Below, piece after piece: positions 42,310 through 51,152 of a DNA stretch of 64,000 bases. The DNA comes from Roseovarius pacificus (GTDB lineage: Bacteria > Pseudomonadota > Alphaproteobacteria > Rhodobacterales > Rhodobacteraceae): positions 248,001 through 312,000 of the forward strand of contig NZ_FRBR01000002.1 in NCBI RefSeq assembly GCF_900142665.1, read 5' to 3'. The notes under the pieces were generated by a model. It was given only the letters and a program-made list of their open reading frames with translations, made no database searches and was not told where the DNA came from. Position numbers and translations under genes: made by a program. Numbering within the stretch: position 1 is the first letter of the stretch; every line of letters starts with the position of its first letter.

Positions 42310-44274
42310 TCAGGCGGATATCGCGGTGACATAGGCCTCGCGGACGGCGGCATGCACATCGCGCGAAGCGGCCGCATCGCCAAGAAGATGCACCTTGCCC
42401 GAAAATGCCCGGCATGACCTCAGGTCGCGATAAAGCTCGTTCAGGGGCTGGGTGCCGTGTTCGACCACGATCTGATCGGCATGGAGTGTCACCGCCTCTC
42501 TGCTGAAGCAATGGGCGAACTCTGCGCTGATGCCATTGGCGTCCCGTGTGACGCGGATCAGATCAAGATCGGGCATGACCCCGATCCCCTGTTGGGCAAA
42601 GCGTTTTCGGTAGCCTGTGTTGTCCTGATAGGGCATTTCCTGCCCGATCATGCCGTCACTGGTGGTGAAGGTCACCTTGCTGCCGGTTTGCCTGACACGA
42701 AGGGCGCAGGATGGGGCAGGGGCGCGGCCTGTTCCGTCGTGGATCAGGACATGTGCCGCCGGGGTGGCTGTGCCGGACAGAATGTCCCATGTGGACACGC
42801 AGAACTCGGCGCCGTCGATTCCATCGAGGTCGGGGAGGCCCCCGGTCGCAACGAAAACCGTGTCCGGCGTTTCGGCCAGGATATCGTCAAGCCCGGCGTA
42901 GCAATTCATCCTGACATCCACGCCAAGCCGGGTCAGTTCCGCAAGCCGCCAGTCGACAAGGCCGATCAGGTTCGCCCGTTCCAGCCCACGCGTTGCCAAA
43001 CCGAGCTGTCCGCCGGCCTGTGCCCCGGCTTCGAGCAGCAGGACATCATGCCCCCGCAGGGCACAGACCCGGGCGGCCTCGAGCCCGGCAATGCCCCCGC
43101 CGACCACAACGACACGGCCCGGCGTATCCGCTCGCGGAACGGTGTGAGGAATGCTGAGTTCGTTGCCGGTGGCGGCGTTGTGAATGCAGGTGGCCTTTTT
43201 GTAGAGACAGTAAGAAGCGCCGACACAGGGGCGGATACGGTCCTCGGTTCCGTCGAGAAGGTGTTGCACCAGATGTGGATCGGCCAGATGCGCGCGGGTC
43301 ATGCCGACAAGATCCACGATCCCCTCGCGGATGGCGTGGCGGGCCGTCGCGGTGTCCCGGATGCCGCCCGCGTGGATCAGTGGCAGGGTGGTTTCGGCGC
43401 GAAAGCGGGCAACGGACGTCAGATAGGGCGCATCGGGTTGAAACATTCCCGGCATGTTGTCCTCTGACAAGAACAGGTCGCTGTCCATCCGCCCGTAGAT
43501 GGCGTCGAAGAAATCGACCAGCCCTTCGCGTTCGAACATCCGGGCCAGGGCGATGCCGTCTTCGGCGCTCAGGCCACCCTCGGTGCCTTCGTCGATGATC
43601 AGCCGGATGCCGATGGCGATGCTGTCGCCCACGGCCTCGCGGATGGCTTCATGGACCATCAGGCCAAAGCGTGCGCGATTTTCAAGCGAGCCGCCGAATT
43701 CGTCGGTTCGCCGATTGGCCAGCGGTGACATGAACTGACCGATCAGGTGGCCGCCACAGAGGGTTTCGATCCCGTCGAGCCCACCGTCCCGTGCGCGTTT
43801 TGCGGCATCGGCGTAATCCGAAATCACGCGGTCGATGTCATCGCGATCCATCTCGCGGGGGAACCCGCGGCTGCGGACCTCACGAATGGGGGAGGGGGCA
43901 ATGGTCGGGCGCCAGTCGCCGTGAAAGGCATTTGCACGGCGTCCAAGGTGTGAAATCTGGGTCATCACCGCGGCCCCCTGCGCATGAATGCGGGCGGAAA
44001 GGCTTTGGAGATAGGGAACGATCCGATCGTCGCTCATGTCCAGTTGCCCGCCACCCCAGCTTGAGTCGCGCGACACCATCGCACTGCCGCCGATCATCGT
44101 CATCGCCAGTCCGCCACGGGCCTTTTCCTCGTGATAGGCCTGATAGCGTTCACCGGGCATTCCGCCATCGTCCTTCATCGAGGCATGGCTGGTGCTGACG
44201 ATCCGGTTGCGAAGGTTCAGCTTGCCCAGAGCGAACGGTGCCAGTAGCGGGTCGTTGGTCTGCGGTCTGGTCAT
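42310..44274 (-). CDS. DgcA-like FMN/FAD/Fe-S oxidoreductase (N-demethylase type)
   Basis: A 654-residue protein with an Old-Yellow-Enzyme-type FMN barrel (about 8-345), a cysteine cluster and an FAD/NAD half (GGGIAG at 392-397). The start at 44274 (MTRPQTNDPLL) follows AGGAGGAT. The cluster reads CVGASYC-x6-C (Cys350, Cys356, Cys363), with Ala353 where 2,4-dienoyl-CoA reductases have the second Cys; as far as I recall the same pattern marks DgcA/N-methylproline demethylase relatives. It therefore likely removes N-methyl groups from a methylated amine. No electron-transfer partner (dgcB-type) is adjacent. Divergent from a LysR gene, which probably controls it. Confidence 0.8.
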   Translation of the reverse strand: MTRPQTNDPLLAPFALGKLNLRNRIVSTSHASMKDDGGMPGERYQAYHEEKARGGLAMTMIGGSAMVSRDSSWGGGQLDMSDDRIVPYLQSLSARIHAQGAAVMTQISHLGRRANAFHGDWRPTIAPSPIREVRSRGFPREMDRDDIDRVISDYADAAKRARDGGLDGIETLCGGHLIGQFMSPLANRRTDEFGGSLENRARFGLMVHEAIREAVGDSIAIGIRLIIDEGTEGGLSAEDGIALARMFEREGLVDFFDAIYGRMDSDLFLSEDNMPGMFQPDAPYLTSVARFRAETTLPLIHAGGIRDTATARHAIREGIVDLVGMTRAHLADPHLVQHLLDGTEDRIRPCVGASYCLYKKATCIHNAATGNELSIPHTVPRADTPGRVVVVGGGIAGLEAARVCALRGHDVLLLEAGAQAGGQLGLATRGLERANLIGLVDWRLAELTRLGVDVRMNCYAGLDDILAETPDTVFVATGGLPDLDGIDGAEFCVSTWDILSGTATPAAHVLIHDGTGRAPAPSCALRVRQTGSKVTFTTSDGMIGQEMPYQDNTGYRKRFAQQGIGVMPDLDLIRVTRDANGISAEFAHCFSREAVTLHADQIVVEHGTQPLNELYRDLRSCRAFSGKVHLLGDAAASRDVHAAVREAYVTAISA

Positions 44275-44367
44275 GGGGTCTGATCCTCCTGTCGTTCTGA
44301 CCACCCTCCACCAGAAAGAGGTACTGTTACAGATTGAAAAACCGGGCAGAGCCTATACGCTCAGCGT

Positions 44368-45369
44368 ATGACCGAACTGTCCCATCTCATTTCCTCTCCC
44401 AAATCGCTGCTCGTCTTCGAGGCCGCTGCGCGGCATGGCAGCTTCAGCCGAGCGGCAAAGGATTTCAACATTTCGCAACCCTCGATCAGCCGCAACATCG
44501 CGCAGCTTGAACAGGATATCGGGCAACCCCTGTTCGTGCGCGGGGCCGGTGGCGCAACGCTTACCGAGGCGGGGCAATTCCTGTTTGCGGCCGCCAGCGA
44601 CGGGTTGAACCGCATTGCCGATGCGGTGGCCACGCTTCGGGCTCAAAGCGAGGTTCAAAGCCCGGAGATCGTTCTTTCGCTGTCCAATGCCTTTGTCACC
44701 AACTGGCTGGTCTCGCGTCTGGCCGTACTCTCCGACAGTTTCCCCGAAGCGGTGCTGCGCTTTGATCTGGTGGCGGGGACGCGAAAGAAGGTGGCGGGAG
44801 AGGTGGATATCGCGACGCTCATCACCGACCCTACGCCGGGCGCCATTGTTCTGGCCCCTGAGGTAATCGTTCCGGTTTGCAGCCCGGATTATCTGTCGGC
44901 ACATGGCCGCGTCACGGGGCCGGACGCCATGTCTGGTGAAAACGCTGCCGCAGGGCACCGTTTTTTGCATCTTTCGGATCATGAGAAAACAATCTGGGCA
45001 CCGGTGCTGGGTAAGGCGGACGCTATCGGCGCCGGGGGTATATGGCATGAATTTTCAGATTATGCGGCGATCATCCAGGCAGCAATGGATGGGTCCGGGA
45101 TTGCGCTTGGCTGGCTGAGTGTCGTTGCGGGCAGCCTGCGCAGCGGGCGGCTTGTTCCCGCCTGGCAGGGCCGCTGGATCGAAACCGGCCGTGTCGTTCA
45201 GCTGCTGTCGACGCGGCCGGGGCCGATGCGCCCGATGGCGCAGGACATCGCGCGCTGGATCTGCGCGCGGATGAACGAAGATATCGAAGCCGTTGCCGAT
45301 CTGGGGGCCGGACCAAGGGTCCATCGGCGGCCGCAGCATAATATGTGGGATGGTTTCGGAATTCGGTAG
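44368..45369 (+). CDS. LysR-family regulator
   Basis: A 333-residue LysR-type regulator close to the GcvA group. The helix-turn-helix is at about 14-60 (FEAAARHGSFSRAAKDFN, ISQPSISRNIAQLE) and is followed by the effector domain (about 90-300). It is divergent from the DgcA-like gene with a 93-bp gap, the usual arrangement for a LysR protein and its target. The C-terminal tail is rich in Arg and aromatic residues. Confidence 0.9.
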   Translation: MTELSHLISSPKSLLVFEAAARHGSFSRAAKDFNISQPSISRNIAQLEQDIGQPLFVRGAGGATLTEAGQFLFAAASDGLNRIADAVATLRAQSEVQSPEIVLSLSNAFVTNWLVSRLAVLSDSFPEAVLRFDLVAGTRKKVAGEVDIATLITDPTPGAIVLAPEVIVPVCSPDYLSAHGRVTGPDAMSGENAAAGHRFLHLSDHEKTIWAPVLGKADAIGAGGIWHEFSDYAAIIQAAMDGSGIALGWLSVVAGSLRSGRLVPAWQGRWIETGRVVQLLSTRPGPMRPMAQDIARWICARMNEDIEAVADLGAGPRVHRRPQHNMWDGFGIR

Positions 45370-45455
45370 AAAAAATCTTTGAGTATGTCGCATGTTAACC
45401 GGGACATAGAGTATTGCCCCGTGCGTATAAGAACACCATACAGGAAGTACGTTTC

Positions 45456-46442
45456 ATGCAGCCCAAAAACGGTGATGTCAGAGTTGGCCCGGGGGGCCTT
45501 TATGAAATCGGGACCGACAGGTCCAGTTCCGAGCGTTACGCGGCCTTCATGTCAAGGTCTACCCCGGAGGATAAGGAGCAGTTCCGCCTTGATGCCTACA
45601 ACGCGACCATTCGCCCGATCACGCCCGACGACCGGGCTTTGCTGCATGAACTGACCCTTTCCGTTTTCTGGCGTCACCGAACCCATGACCTGGATCTCTT
45701 CATGTCGCTGGGACAGGGCTATATCGCATTGGATGAAATCGGCCGGCCTTTGGGATCGGCAATGTATTTCCCGGTCGGGCAGGATTTTGCCACGTTTGGG
45801 TTGATGATCACCATGCCACGATTGCAGGCTCTAGGTGCCGGGCGCCGGTTGTTGCGCCGTATCCTGAAGGATTGCGAAGGTCGCGATTTGCGGCTTATGG
45901 CCACAAAATCGGCCTATTGGCTGTATGAATCCGCCGGATTCGTCCCCGTCGGAACGATCTGGCAGCAAGAGGGCGTGGCGCGGGACATCCACCCTCCCAA
46001 TCCAGTGACAGGGCTTGAGGTCCGCCCGTTGGAATCTGCGCACATGCCAGCGGTTTATGCGCTTGACGCGCAGGCCTATGGGGCCGACCGCGAGGTTATC
46101 CTGAACAAGCTTCTGGGCCTCTCCGAAGGGGTCGTTGCGCTGCGTGACGGTGTGGTCTGTGGGTATGCAATGATACACCCCTTTGGCCGGGTCGAAGTCA
46201 TCGGGCCTATCGTGGCTGAAGACGACAGCATGGCGATGCATATTTGTGCCTCGCTGATCCAGCGGCGTAAGGGGCACGAACTGCGTGTGGACACGCCCCA
46301 GCAAAGCGAGCATTTCAAGGCGTTTCTTTCTGCCGCCGGTCTGGGTGTCGTGGATACGGTGACCGAAATGCGTATAGGCCGCTCCCGCCGGTCGACGGAA
46401 GGGCCGGTTATTTACGGACTCGCAGCGCAATCCCTGGGGTGA
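45456..46442 (+). CDS. Two-domain GNAT acetyltransferase
   Basis: A 328-residue protein: a GNAT domain (about 45-180; MPRLQALGAGRRLLRRIL is the acetyl-CoA loop) followed by a second, YitH-type acetyltransferase half (about 190-315). ATG at 45456 follows AGGAAG; the frame is open to a TTG at 45414. It has the same architecture as the protein at 50290-51135, and both read R/K-L-x-A-T...LYE-x2-GF in the first domain. It may modify an amine of the pathway or modulate a regulator. The substrate is not known. Confidence 0.75.
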   Translation: MQPKNGDVRVGPGGLYEIGTDRSSSERYAAFMSRSTPEDKEQFRLDAYNATIRPITPDDRALLHELTLSVFWRHRTHDLDLFMSLGQGYIALDEIGRPLGSAMYFPVGQDFATFGLMITMPRLQALGAGRRLLRRILKDCEGRDLRLMATKSAYWLYESAGFVPVGTIWQQEGVARDIHPPNPVTGLEVRPLESAHMPAVYALDAQAYGADREVILNKLLGLSEGVVALRDGVVCGYAMIHPFGRVEVIGPIVAEDDSMAMHICASLIQRRKGHELRVDTPQQSEHFKAFLSAAGLGVVDTVTEMRIGRSRRSTEGPVIYGLAAQSLG

Positions 46443-46470
46443 TGTCGGCGGGCCTTTTCGGGTGTGTTGT

Positions 46471-47760
46471 TCAGGACAGGCGATCCTTGAGCCCGAACCA
46501 CATCCCGACAAGCGGAAGGAACCAGGGCTTGCCGCTGTGCAGAGGAATGCTGGGCCAGTCGAAACCTGCAAGCGGGTTGCTGTCCGTTCGCCCCATGGCC
46601 ATGTCGGCCAGGGATTGTCCGATCAGCGTCGATAATTGCGCCCCGTGACCGGAATAGCCCATGCCGTAGATCATGCCGTCGGTTTCGCCCGCGCGTGGGA
46701 AGCGATCCTTTGTCATGCCGACCAGCCCGCCCCAGCAATAGTCGATGTCGACATCGGCCAGATGTGGAAATATCCCGGCCATGGAGCGGCGCAGGATTTC
46801 ACCGGAAGTAGCGTCGGAGCGCTGATCCGACACCGCGGAGAACCGCGCGCGCCCGCCAAAGATCAGGCGGTTGTCCGGTGACAGGCGAAAATAATTGCCG
46901 ATGTTCAGCGATGTGACACAGGTTCGGTTGCCGGGCATCGTGGCGGCAATTTCGGCCTTGCTCAGCGGGCGGGTCGCGACGATGAAGGACCCGACCGAGA
47001 TGATCCGGCGCCGAAAATAGGCAAGGGGTGCCTGCGGATAGCTTGCCGAATAGGCCCCGGTCGCGACGATGACACGTTCGGCCCGGATTGAGCCCTTGGG
47101 CGTGGTCAGGTCCCAGCCCGATCCGTTGCGGGTTCTCCCGGTGAGGGGGGCGTCCTCCCAGATCAATGCGCCGTGGCGGTGCGCCGCCATGGCAAGCCCA
47201 TGCACGTATCGGCCCATATGCATCATGGCGGATTTGCCATAGAGTATCGCGCCGTGGAACGCGTCGGAACCGATTTCCTCTTTCAGGTCCGCCTTGTCGA
47301 TCCAGCTTGTATCCGGGTCCACTTCGCGGTTGAGTAATTCGAAGCTGGAGCGCAGCCCATCGACATGCGATGCCTTCGACGCCAGCTTGAGCTTGCCCGA
47401 GCGGCGGAAGTCGCAGGCGATGTCCTCTTCGGCGATGACGTCCTCGATCATGTCGATCGAACGGTCATAGGCCTTGTAGAGGGCATGCGCCCGCTCTGAG
47501 CCGAAATGCTTCTTTGCCTCTGCATATCCATGCGCCATGCCATTGTTCAGATGGCCGCCATTGCGACCCGATCCGCCGGCCCCGATCTGCTGCGCCTCGA
47601 GAAGGGCAACGCTGACCCCTTCGCGGGCCAGCTTCCGGACGGCATTCAGCCCTGTGAAACCGCCGCCGATCACCGCAACGTCGACCTTGCCCGCGACCGG
47701 GCCCGGCTGAGCCTCGGCGAAGGGTGTGGCGGTGTCTTGCCAGTAGGACATGTATTTCAT
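46471..47760 (-). CDS. FAD amine oxidoreductase (PuuB/OrdL-like)
   Basis: A 429-residue DAO-fold flavoprotein of the gamma-glutamylputrescine oxidase type. FAD loop GGGFTG is at 32-37, then QIGAGGSGRNGGHLNNG, and the C-terminal GRARFSA and GMGYSGHGAQLS segments of the family. It would oxidise a secondary or primary amine to an imine/aldehyde, giving hydrogen peroxide. It follows the HAD-type gene by 15 nt on the minus strand and is convergent with the GNAT gene. Confidence 0.87.
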   Translation of the reverse strand: MKYMSYWQDTATPFAEAQPGPVAGKVDVAVIGGGFTGLNAVRKLAREGVSVALLEAQQIGAGGSGRNGGHLNNGMAHGYAEAKKHFGSERAHALYKAYDRSIDMIEDVIAEEDIACDFRRSGKLKLASKASHVDGLRSSFELLNREVDPDTSWIDKADLKEEIGSDAFHGAILYGKSAMMHMGRYVHGLAMAAHRHGALIWEDAPLTGRTRNGSGWDLTTPKGSIRAERVIVATGAYSASYPQAPLAYFRRRIISVGSFIVATRPLSKAEIAATMPGNRTCVTSLNIGNYFRLSPDNRLIFGGRARFSAVSDQRSDATSGEILRRSMAGIFPHLADVDIDYCWGGLVGMTKDRFPRAGETDGMIYGMGYSGHGAQLSTLIGQSLADMAMGRTDSNPLAGFDWPSIPLHSGKPWFLPLVGMWFGLKDRLS

Positions 47761-47775
47761 GGTATGCTCCGGTCC

Positions 47776-48441
47776 TTACAGGCCGACGACTGCCGCCAGC
47801 CCCGAGATGTCCTTGATCTCGGTGTAGCCGTAGTAAGGGTTGGCCGGTTCATGGCCGCGATTGACCCAGACCTTGTTCCTGATGCCCAGATCATGCGCGG
47901 TCATCAGATCATAGCGGAAGCTGGACGAGACGTGCAGCACGTCCTCGGGGCCGCAGCCCAGCATGTCGAACATGTATTCAAAGGCTTTCATCTGCGGCTT
48001 GTAGGCCTGTGCGCTTTCGGCGGTATAGACATGGGCGATCGGCGCGCCGAGTTTCTCGATGTTATGCGGAATCTGATCGTTCATCGCGTTGGTCAGCGCC
48101 ACCAGCGGAATCTTGTCGGCGATCCTGGCCAGACCGGCCGGTACGTCCGCATGCGGCCCCCAGGTGGGCACGCGGTTGTAGATATCCACGGCGATGGCCG
48201 GATCGAAGGCGATGCCGTGACGCTTGCAGGTCCGTTCGAGCGCGTTATGCACCAGGTCGGCATAGGGTTTCCACGCGCCGAGAACCTCGTCTAGCCGGTA
48301 GGCCGAGAAATCTACGATGAAAGTCTCCATCTGTTCCGGCGAGAGCACATCGGCATAGTTCGCGCGGGTGCCGCCAGCCATATCGAAGTTGATCATCGTG
48401 CCGTGGCAGTCGAAGGTTATGAATTTGGGGTGGAAGGTCAT
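47776..48441 (-). CDS. HAD-superfamily hydrolase, haloacid-dehalogenase type II-like
   Basis: A 221-residue HAD protein. The start at 48441 (MTFHPKFITFDCHGTM) follows GGAG; the frame runs to 48930 but that part is a shadow. Nucleophile Asp11 lies in FDCHGT, motif II in VALTNAM, the motif III Lys in AYKPQ and motif IV in HVSSSFRYDLMTA. The Asn of true L-2-haloacid dehalogenases (SSNPWD) is Phe here, so dehalogenation is doubtful. It pairs with the FAD oxidoreductase downstream; a relative lies at 53688. Confidence 0.8.
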   Translation of the reverse strand: MTFHPKFITFDCHGTMINFDMAGGTRANYADVLSPEQMETFIVDFSAYRLDEVLGAWKPYADLVHNALERTCKRHGIAFDPAIAVDIYNRVPTWGPHADVPAGLARIADKIPLVALTNAMNDQIPHNIEKLGAPIAHVYTAESAQAYKPQMKAFEYMFDMLGCGPEDVLHVSSSFRYDLMTAHDLGIRNKVWVNRGHEPANPYYGYTEIKDISGLAAVVGL

Positions 48442-48660
48442 TTTGGTCTCCAGGTTCTGTGCCGCTATCTTTGCCGGGATTTTGCCAAAGCGCTTGCCGT
48501 GTTCGCCGAATAAAAAGCAGGAAATAGCGTATCCCCAACGGCTTGCGGCAGGTCGTGCCGCAGGCGCGGTAACTTTGGCCACGGCGACCGGTCGATTGAG
48601 GGCAGAGTGTGTATACAAGACAATCACGCGCCGCTGGCGCCACTTATGGAAAGCCCTGCC

Positions 48661-49029
48661 ATGACTTATCTCGTTGCGATTGACACCGCCCCCGTCTTTG
48701 AGCCCCGCAAGGATGTCGCCGCGCCAGAGCGCCTGATCGAAGGGGCGCCCGCCTTTCAGACATGGGAACTGGACAGCGCGCTGGCGGAGGCCGCGAAATG
48801 GGGCAAGATCCGCACCGGCATCTGGGAAGCGACCCCCGGCACCACGCGTTCCATCAAGGGCGATACGTTCGAGTTCTGTCACATTCTTTCCGGTCGCGTC
48901 GAAATCGGCGAAGAGGGTGGTGAAGCGCACTCATTTGGTCCCGGTGACAGTTTCGTTCTGAAGCCCGGATTCGTCGGAACATGGAAAACACTCGAGACCG
49001 TGCGCAAGATATTCATCATCGCATCCTGA
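48661..49029 (+). CDS. Cupin-domain protein (DUF861 type)
   Basis: A 122-residue single cupin. ATG at 48661 (MTYLVAIDTAPVFEP) follows GGAAAG. The barrel shows IWEATPGTTRSIKGDTFEFCHILSGRVEIGEEGG, broken by turns, and the second box FGPGDSFVLKPGFVGTW; only some of the usual metal-binding His/Glu residues are present. DUF861 cupins often accompany FAD amine oxidases in amine catabolism, which fits the divergent neighbours. It starts a plus-strand operon with the M20 deacylase. Confidence 0.78.
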   Translation: MTYLVAIDTAPVFEPRKDVAAPERLIEGAPAFQTWELDSALAEAAKWGKIRTGIWEATPGTTRSIKGDTFEFCHILSGRVEIGEEGGEAHSFGPGDSFVLKPGFVGTWKTLETVRKIFIIAS

Positions 49030-49042
49030 AAGGAGGGCTGAA

Positions 49043-50155
49043 ATGGATCTTTCTGCCGCCGATCTGCTTGAACGACTGGTCGCCTTTCCCAGTGTCGTGG
49101 GCACCCCCAACGATGAGTTGATGGCCTTCGTTGCCGAATATCTTGCTGCCCATGACGTGCCTTATACCCTTCTGCAAGGACCCGAGGGCGACCGTTCGAA
49201 CCTGTTCGCGACGATTGGCGATGCCTCGCGTCCGGGCTACATCCTGTCCGGGCATGTCGATGTGGTTCCCGCACAGGAGCCGGAATGGCAGGGAGACCCA
49301 TTCGTCATGCGGCGTGTCGATGGCCGGATGATCGGGCGCGGCTGCTGCGACATGAAGGGATATGTTGCGGCGGTTCTTGCCGCGGTTCCGGCCCTGCGTC
49401 GCATGACGTTGTCCGCTCCGATCCACATTGCCTTGTCCTATGACGAAGAGGCGGGCTGTCGGGGGGTGCCGCATATGCTGGCGGCGCTGCCGGATCTCTG
49501 CGCGGCGCCATTGGGCTGCATCGTCGGAGAGCCGACGGGGATGGTTCCGGTTCTGGCGCACAAGGGTAAGTCCGCGCTGCGGCTGACAGCCGGGGGGCGC
49601 GGAGGGCACAGTTCGCGCCCCGATCTTGGAAGCAATGCGATCCACAGCCTGTTGCCCGCGCTTGAGGCGGCGGTGGCGCAGGCGGCGGCGCTGCAAACGG
49701 GTCCGCAGGATGACCGTTTTGCGCCCCCGTATTCGACATTGCAGGTCGGCACCATCAGGGGCGGGCAGGCAATCAACATCATTCCCGAAACGGCAGTGGC
49801 CGAGATCGAGGCGCGGGCCATTGCCGGGGTCGATCCCAAGGCGCTTCTGGAGCCTGTTCTGAGCGTTCTTGGCGCCGATGTGCAGGCGGACTGGCTGTCG
49901 TCTTATCCGGCACTTGCGCTGGAGGCGGATCATCCGCTGGTCGGGCTGGTCGTGGGTATATCGGGGAACACATCGCTGGGAGCGGTCAGTTTCGGGACCG
50001 AGGCCGGGTTGTTCCAGAAGGCGGGCGTGCCCGCGATCATCTGCGGCCCCGGTGACATCGCCCGCGCGCACCGGCCCGAAGAATACCTGACCGAAGCAGA
50101 GCTTGCCGCCGCAGGGGAGATGATCCTTGCTCTGGGGCGGTTCCTGTTGGTCTGA
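49043..50155 (+). CDS. M20-family deacylase (acetylornithine deacetylase-like)
   Basis: A 370-residue zinc-dependent amidohydrolase. Metal motifs: His71 and Asp73 (SGHVDVVP), Asp103 (GRGCCDMKG), Glu135-Glu136 (SYDEEAG) and a late His in ARAHRPEEYL. A dimerisation lid follows about residue 180 (GRGGHSSRPDLG). The ArgE resemblance suggests removal of an acyl group from an N-acyl diamine or amino acid. In this cluster of amine oxidases and an aminotransferase, the role is more likely catabolic than arginine synthesis. AAGGAGG precedes the ATG. Confidence 0.87.
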   Translation: MDLSAADLLERLVAFPSVVGTPNDELMAFVAEYLAAHDVPYTLLQGPEGDRSNLFATIGDASRPGYILSGHVDVVPAQEPEWQGDPFVMRRVDGRMIGRGCCDMKGYVAAVLAAVPALRRMTLSAPIHIALSYDEEAGCRGVPHMLAALPDLCAAPLGCIVGEPTGMVPVLAHKGKSALRLTAGGRGGHSSRPDLGSNAIHSLLPALEAAVAQAAALQTGPQDDRFAPPYSTLQVGTIRGGQAINIIPETAVAEIEARAIAGVDPKALLEPVLSVLGADVQADWLSSYPALALEADHPLVGLVVGISGNTSLGAVSFGTEAGLFQKAGVPAIICGPGDIARAHRPEEYLTEAELAAAGEMILALGRFLLV

Positions 50156-50289
50156 CGCCAGGACAGCGGCGGCATTTCCTGCGGCGGCGTCACCGGCATG
50201 AAACCAAAAATGCCGCCAGCGACGGGGATCAAGACAAAACTGCCATCGGCCCGGCGCTAGGCTGAAGATGAACGAAGCGGAACATTGCC

Positions 50290-51135
50290 ATGACCCTTGC
50301 CAAGCCCGACAGCGCGACGCTGTCCCGGACCGAGATTACCTTTGCCGCCTTTACGCCGGACCACATTCCCGGCGCCATGCGGCTTTCGCAGGCGGTCAGC
50401 TGGCCACATCGCGCCGAAGACTGGGCGTTGTCCCTGTCCGTGTCAAAAGGGGTTGTCGCCCTGGCCGGAGGGCAGGTCGTCGGAACGGCGCTGTGTTCGG
50501 ATTCTGGCCCGGTTGCGACGCTGAACATGATCATTGTCGATGCCGCCTTGCGCGGTCGTGGGCTTGGGCGTGCCGTGATGGAGCGGATCATCGACCTAGC
50601 CGGTTCGCGGGAAATGCGCCTGGTGGCGACCACGGATGGCCTGCCGCTGTATGAAAAGCTGGGTTTCAAGGCCGAAAGCCGGATTTCACAGCATCAGGGG
50701 CAGGCCCGCGCCATCAGCGGCGAGAGTTCCGTGACCACCGGCGCGCTAGAGGATATCGCGCGGCTTGCGCGGATGGATGAGGCGGCGTCGGGCCTTTCGC
50801 GCGAGGGCCTGCTGCGAAAAATTGCCGAGAATGGCGAGATTCTTATTGTGGATCAGGGGTTTGCCCTGCTGCGCGATTTTGGCCGGGGCAAGGTTGTTGG
50901 TCCGATCGTGGCGCAAGAGTCCGTTTCGGCGCGGGCGCTGCTGAGCGAAGCGGCGCGCCGCTGTGAGGGCCGGTTCCTGCGTATCGACCTGCCCGAGGAC
51001 AGCGGCCTGTCCGATCATGCCGAAGCGCTTGGTCTTGCCCTCGTTGGGGGCGGTATCGCCATGCGACGCGATGCCCGCCCCGTTCGCAACACTGAATTCA
51101 AAACCTTTGCCCTCGTGTCTCAGGCACTGGGCTGA
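50290..51135 (+). CDS. Two-domain GNAT acetyltransferase
   Basis: A 281-residue protein with a GNAT domain (about 15-140; VDAALRGRGLGRAVMER is the acetyl-CoA loop) and a second, YitH-like half (about 150-265). It is the partner in layout of the GNAT at 45456. It lies between the M20 deacylase and the aminotransferase, with 17 nt to the latter. The pairing of an acetyltransferase and a deacylase may mean an N-acetylated intermediate, but this is inference. Confidence 0.75.
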   Translation: MTLAKPDSATLSRTEITFAAFTPDHIPGAMRLSQAVSWPHRAEDWALSLSVSKGVVALAGGQVVGTALCSDSGPVATLNMIIVDAALRGRGLGRAVMERIIDLAGSREMRLVATTDGLPLYEKLGFKAESRISQHQGQARAISGESSVTTGALEDIARLARMDEAASGLSREGLLRKIAENGEILIVDQGFALLRDFGRGKVVGPIVAQESVSARALLSEAARRCEGRFLRIDLPEDSGLSDHAEALGLALVGGGIAMRRDARPVRNTEFKTFALVSQALG

Positions 51136-51152
51136 TTCCATCGGAGACTGAC

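Noticed and set aside
47776..48930. 384-residue version of the HAD protein
   Set aside because: The HAD fold starts at MTFHPKF (48441) with its own ribosome site; the extension runs antisense through the cupin gene.
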